This document shows positions 61,843-64,000 of a DNA stretch of 64,000 nucleotides, in pieces. The position numbers were made by a program, and so were the translations under genes. Each line of letters begins with the position of its first letter. Positions within the stretch are counted from its first letter, which is position 1. The notes under the pieces are model-generated. The model ran no database searches and was not told where the DNA came from. It worked only from the letters and a program-made list of their open reading frames with translations. This DNA is from Candidatus Sulfotelmatobacter sp. (GTDB taxonomy: Bacteria; Acidobacteriota; Terriglobia; Terriglobales; Acidobacteriaceae), in contig JASHNU010000040.1 of NCBI GenBank assembly GCA_030041475.1, positions 62,001 through 126,000 on the forward strand, given 5' to 3'.

Positions 61843-64000
61843 TCACGCCGGGTGGGACGGAGCCGATGCGCCAGTTGCATTCGGCGGGGGAGGCGGCGCA
61901 GGGCGTTCGTAGTCGCATTCCTTGTTCGGGCACGCAATCACCGGCCCAGCCTTAAGATTCTTCTCCACCAAGTACTCGCTGCCGCAACTCGGACACTTCT
62001 CGGCAATCGGCTTATGCGCCGAGGTGAATTTGCACTTGGGATAATTCGAGCAGCCGTAGAACGTGTTGCCTTTGCGCGCGCGCTTCTCGACCAGATCTCC
62101 GTCTTTGCACTCCGGACATTTCACGCCGATGAAATTCTGTTTCACATATTTGCAGTCCGGATATCCGCTGCACGCTGTGAACTCACCATACCGGCCATGC
62201 CGGATCATCATGTTGCGGCCGCATTTCGGGCACAATTCGTCGAGCGGAATATCGGGAACTTTCTTGCCCTGATCGAGACGCCTTGTAGTTTTACAGTCGG
62301 GATAGCCGGTGCACGCCATGAATTGGCCGAAGCGCCCCCGCTTCAGCACCATCACCCGGCCGCAGTTTTCGCAATATTCCTCCGCGGCGCCGGTCTCCTG
62401 CATGTCGGCCGAGTCGAGATCGGGCAGGTTGATGGGATTCTCTTTTGTGAATGTGCAGGTGTTCGGATCCTCTTTGTCGTATGTGCTGCAAGCATAGAAG
62501 GAGCCGTGTTTGCCCCATTTAATCACTAGCGGAGCGCCACAGCGTTCGCACTTCTCGTCTGTGGGTTTCTCCATCCGCTTGATGTTCTCCATATGCTTTT
62601 CGGCATATTTGAGATCCTTCTGAAACTTCTTGTAGAACTCGCCGAGCGCGTCGGTCCACTTCTCCTTGCCCTCTTCGATTTCGTCGAGTTCTTCTTCCAG
62701 GCGCGCCGTGTATTGCACGTCGAATATGTCGCGGAAGTTTTCGACCAGAAGATCGGTGACGACCAAACCAATCTCCGTCGGGACAAATTTCCCACCAACC
62801 TTCTGCACATACTGCCGCTCCTGAATTGTGGTCAAAATCGCGGCGTAGGTAGAGGGGCGCCCGATGCCGCGCTCTTCCAGTTCCTTGACGAGAGAGGCTT
62901 CGTTGTAGCGCGGAGGCGGCTCTGTGAAGTGCTGTTCCGGTTTGAGCGCTTTCAGAGTCAGCTTCTGACCCGCTTCGAGCGCGGGCAGTTTGTGTTTCAG
63001 TTCCTCGTCTTCCTCGTCCTTGCCTTCCTTGGATTCTTCGTAGACTTTGAGGAAACCGTCGAACTTGAGTACGGAACCGGTCACGCGGAACCAGAACGAC
63101 TCATTTCCGTTTTTCGCGTCGATGTCGACCGTGGTCTGATCAAAGACCGCTGGCGTGATTTGCGAAGCCACAAATCGCTGCCAGATCAGCTTGTAGACCT
63201 TGTATTCGTCTTCCTTCAGATATTGCTTGATCTGGTCGGGATGGCGCATCGCCGAGGTCGGACGGATGGCTTCATGTGCGGCCTGCGCCTCTTTCTTCTC
63301 TTTATACGTGTTCGGCGATTCGGGCAGATACGAAGTCCCGTATTCCTTACCGATGTATTCGCGGACTTCCTGAATGGCCTCGGGCGCAACCCGCACGGAA
63401 TCCGTACGCATATAAGTAATAAGGCCGACCAGGCCCTCTTCACCCAGTTCTACGCCTTCGTAGAGTCGCTGCGCGATTATCATCGAGCGCTTCACGCTGA
63501 AGCGAAGCTTGCGCGAGGCGTCCTGTTGCAGCTTGCTGGTAGTGAACGGCGGCGCGGCGTTGCGGCGGCGTTCTTTCCGGTCGACGGAACGAACAAGCCA
63601 GTCGGCTTTTTCGAGCGCCGCACGAATCTTTTCGGCTTCCTGGCCGTTTGGGATTTCAACTTTCTCTTCGCCCTTGCCGAGGAACCGCGCGTCGAATGCC
63701 GGTGGTTTGTTGGCGGCCAGGTGAGCATCGATCGTCCAGTATTCTTTCTTCTCGAACGCCTTGATTTCGCGTTCGCGTTCGACGATAAGGCGCAGGGCGA
63801 CGGTCTGCACACGGCCGGCGGAAAGGCCGCGGCGAACTTTGTCCCAGAGCAGCGGAGAAACCTGATACCCCACGAGCCGATCCAGCACCCGGCGGGCCTG
63901 CTGTGCGTCAACCAGGTTCTGGTCGATCGCGCGCGGATGGTCGAATGCTGCCTGCACCGCGCGCTTGGTAATCTCGTTGAACGTGACTCTCTGAATTCGA
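61843..64000 (-). CDS. topA: DNA topoisomerase I (TopA), 5' end outside window
   Basis: Type IA topoisomerase relaxing negative supercoils. The visible 718 residues start in the domain II/III region (FNEITKRAVQAAFDHPRAI) and contain catalytic Tyr in TYMRTDSVRV, RPTSAMRHP, LVKELEERGIGRPSTYA and, at the C-terminus, five Cys4 zinc-ribbon-like modules (CERCG, CENCG, CPKCG, CPECK, CPSCG types). The Toprim N-terminus lies beyond 64000. The tail ends in Pro/Ala-rich PPPPPPNATGASAPSHPA. Most bacterial TopA proteins have three or four such fingers. Confidence 0.96.
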   Translation of the reverse strand, partial: RIQRVTFNEITKRAVQAAFDHPRAIDQNLVDAQQARRVLDRLVGYQVSPLLWDKVRRGLSAGRVQTVALRLIVEREREIKAFEKKEYWTIDAHLAANKPPAFDARFLGKGEEKVEIPNGQEAEKIRAALEKADWLVRSVDRKERRRNAAPPFTTSKLQQDASRKLRFSVKRSMIIAQRLYEGVELGEEGLVGLITYMRTDSVRVAPEAIQEVREYIGKEYGTSYLPESPNTYKEKKEAQAAHEAIRPTSAMRHPDQIKQYLKEDEYKVYKLIWQRFVASQITPAVFDQTTVDIDAKNGNESFWFRVTGSVLKFDGFLKVYEESKEGKDEEDEELKHKLPALEAGQKLTLKALKPEQHFTEPPPRYNEASLVKELEERGIGRPSTYAAILTTIQERQYVQKVGGKFVPTEIGLVVTDLLVENFRDIFDVQYTARLEEELDEIEEGKEKWTDALGEFYKKFQKDLKYAEKHMENIKRMEKPTDEKCERCGAPLVIKWGKHGSFYACSTYDKEDPNTCTFTKENPINLPDLDSADMQETGAAEEYCENCGRVMVLKRGRFGQFMACTGYPDCKTTRRLDQGKKVPDIPLDELCPKCGRNMMIRHGRYGEFTACSGYPDCKYVKQNFIGVKCPECKDGDLVEKRARKGNTFYGCSNYPKCKFTSAHKPIAEKCPSCGSEYLVEKNLKAGPVIACPNKECDYERPAPPPPPNATGASAPSHPA

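Overview
This 64 kb window is a GC-rich bacterial chromosome segment that most resembles the Acidobacteria (Terriglobia, Koribacter/Acidobacteriaceae-like). That assignment is an inference from gene content: sigma-54 regulator/kinase pairs, a pilMNOPQ operon, a DUF1501/DUF1800 pair, carboxypeptidase-regulatory-like and Tyr/Gly-rich secreted proteins, the futalosine menaquinone route (mqnC, mqnD) and many small palindromic intergenic repeats. I see no prophage, insertion sequence, CRISPR array or rRNA operon.

Layout. 1-10.7 kb: two NtrC-type sigma-54 activator/histidine kinase pairs, an OmpA-type porin-like protein, a lipoprotein and a TPR protein. 10.9-15.5 kb: fabI, tsaE, a PilZ protein, the NAD(P)HX repair gene nnr and a two-TM potassium channel with RCK domain. 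15.7-18.8 kb: two translationally overlapping APC amino-acid permeases. 19-23.7 kb: thiE interrupted in frame by a palindromic repeat, then accC, accB and an Xaa-Pro peptidase. 23.9-30.1 kb: an operon of a small HTH gene followed by pilM-N-O-P-Q. 30.4-36.3 kb: secreted, outer-membrane and membrane proteins of unknown role. 36.4-47.7 kb: DedA protein, alpha/beta hydrolase, class III aminotransferase, RDD protein, lipid A-type acyltransferase, SYLF protein, atypical NarL-type regulator, pilin-like protein, carboxypeptidase-regulatory protein and a polysaccharide lyase-like protein. 48.0-48.25 kb: an abnormal tRNA-like gene with an inverted partial copy of its anticodon region and a terminator. 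48.3-53.5 kb: mqnC, a TetR-controlled three-gene operon with clear palindromic operators, nuoB with a duplicated tail fragment, a Rieske ferredoxin and a frameshifted membrane protein. 53.5-64 kb: DUF1501 and DUF1800 proteins, a GAF/HD-GYP phosphodiesterase, a HAD phosphatase, mqnD, bioY and topA (cut by the window edge).

How the genes fit together. MqnC and MqnD serve menaquinone synthesis, and NuoB feeds that quinone pool. AccB needs biotin, which BioY imports. FabI, AccB/AccC and the acyltransferase belong to fatty acid and lipid A synthesis. PilM-Q build the type IV pilus inner-membrane platform and secretin, and PilZ and HD-GYP proteins point to cyclic-di-GMP control.

The most unusual items are the tRNA-like locus at 48 kb, a family of intergenic arrays with strict 7-bp periodicity at six places, palindromic elements (one inside thiE), and the TetR operon with paired 14-bp operators. 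Coordinates use the start codon I judged best from ribosome binding sites and protein features; alternatives are named in the entries.
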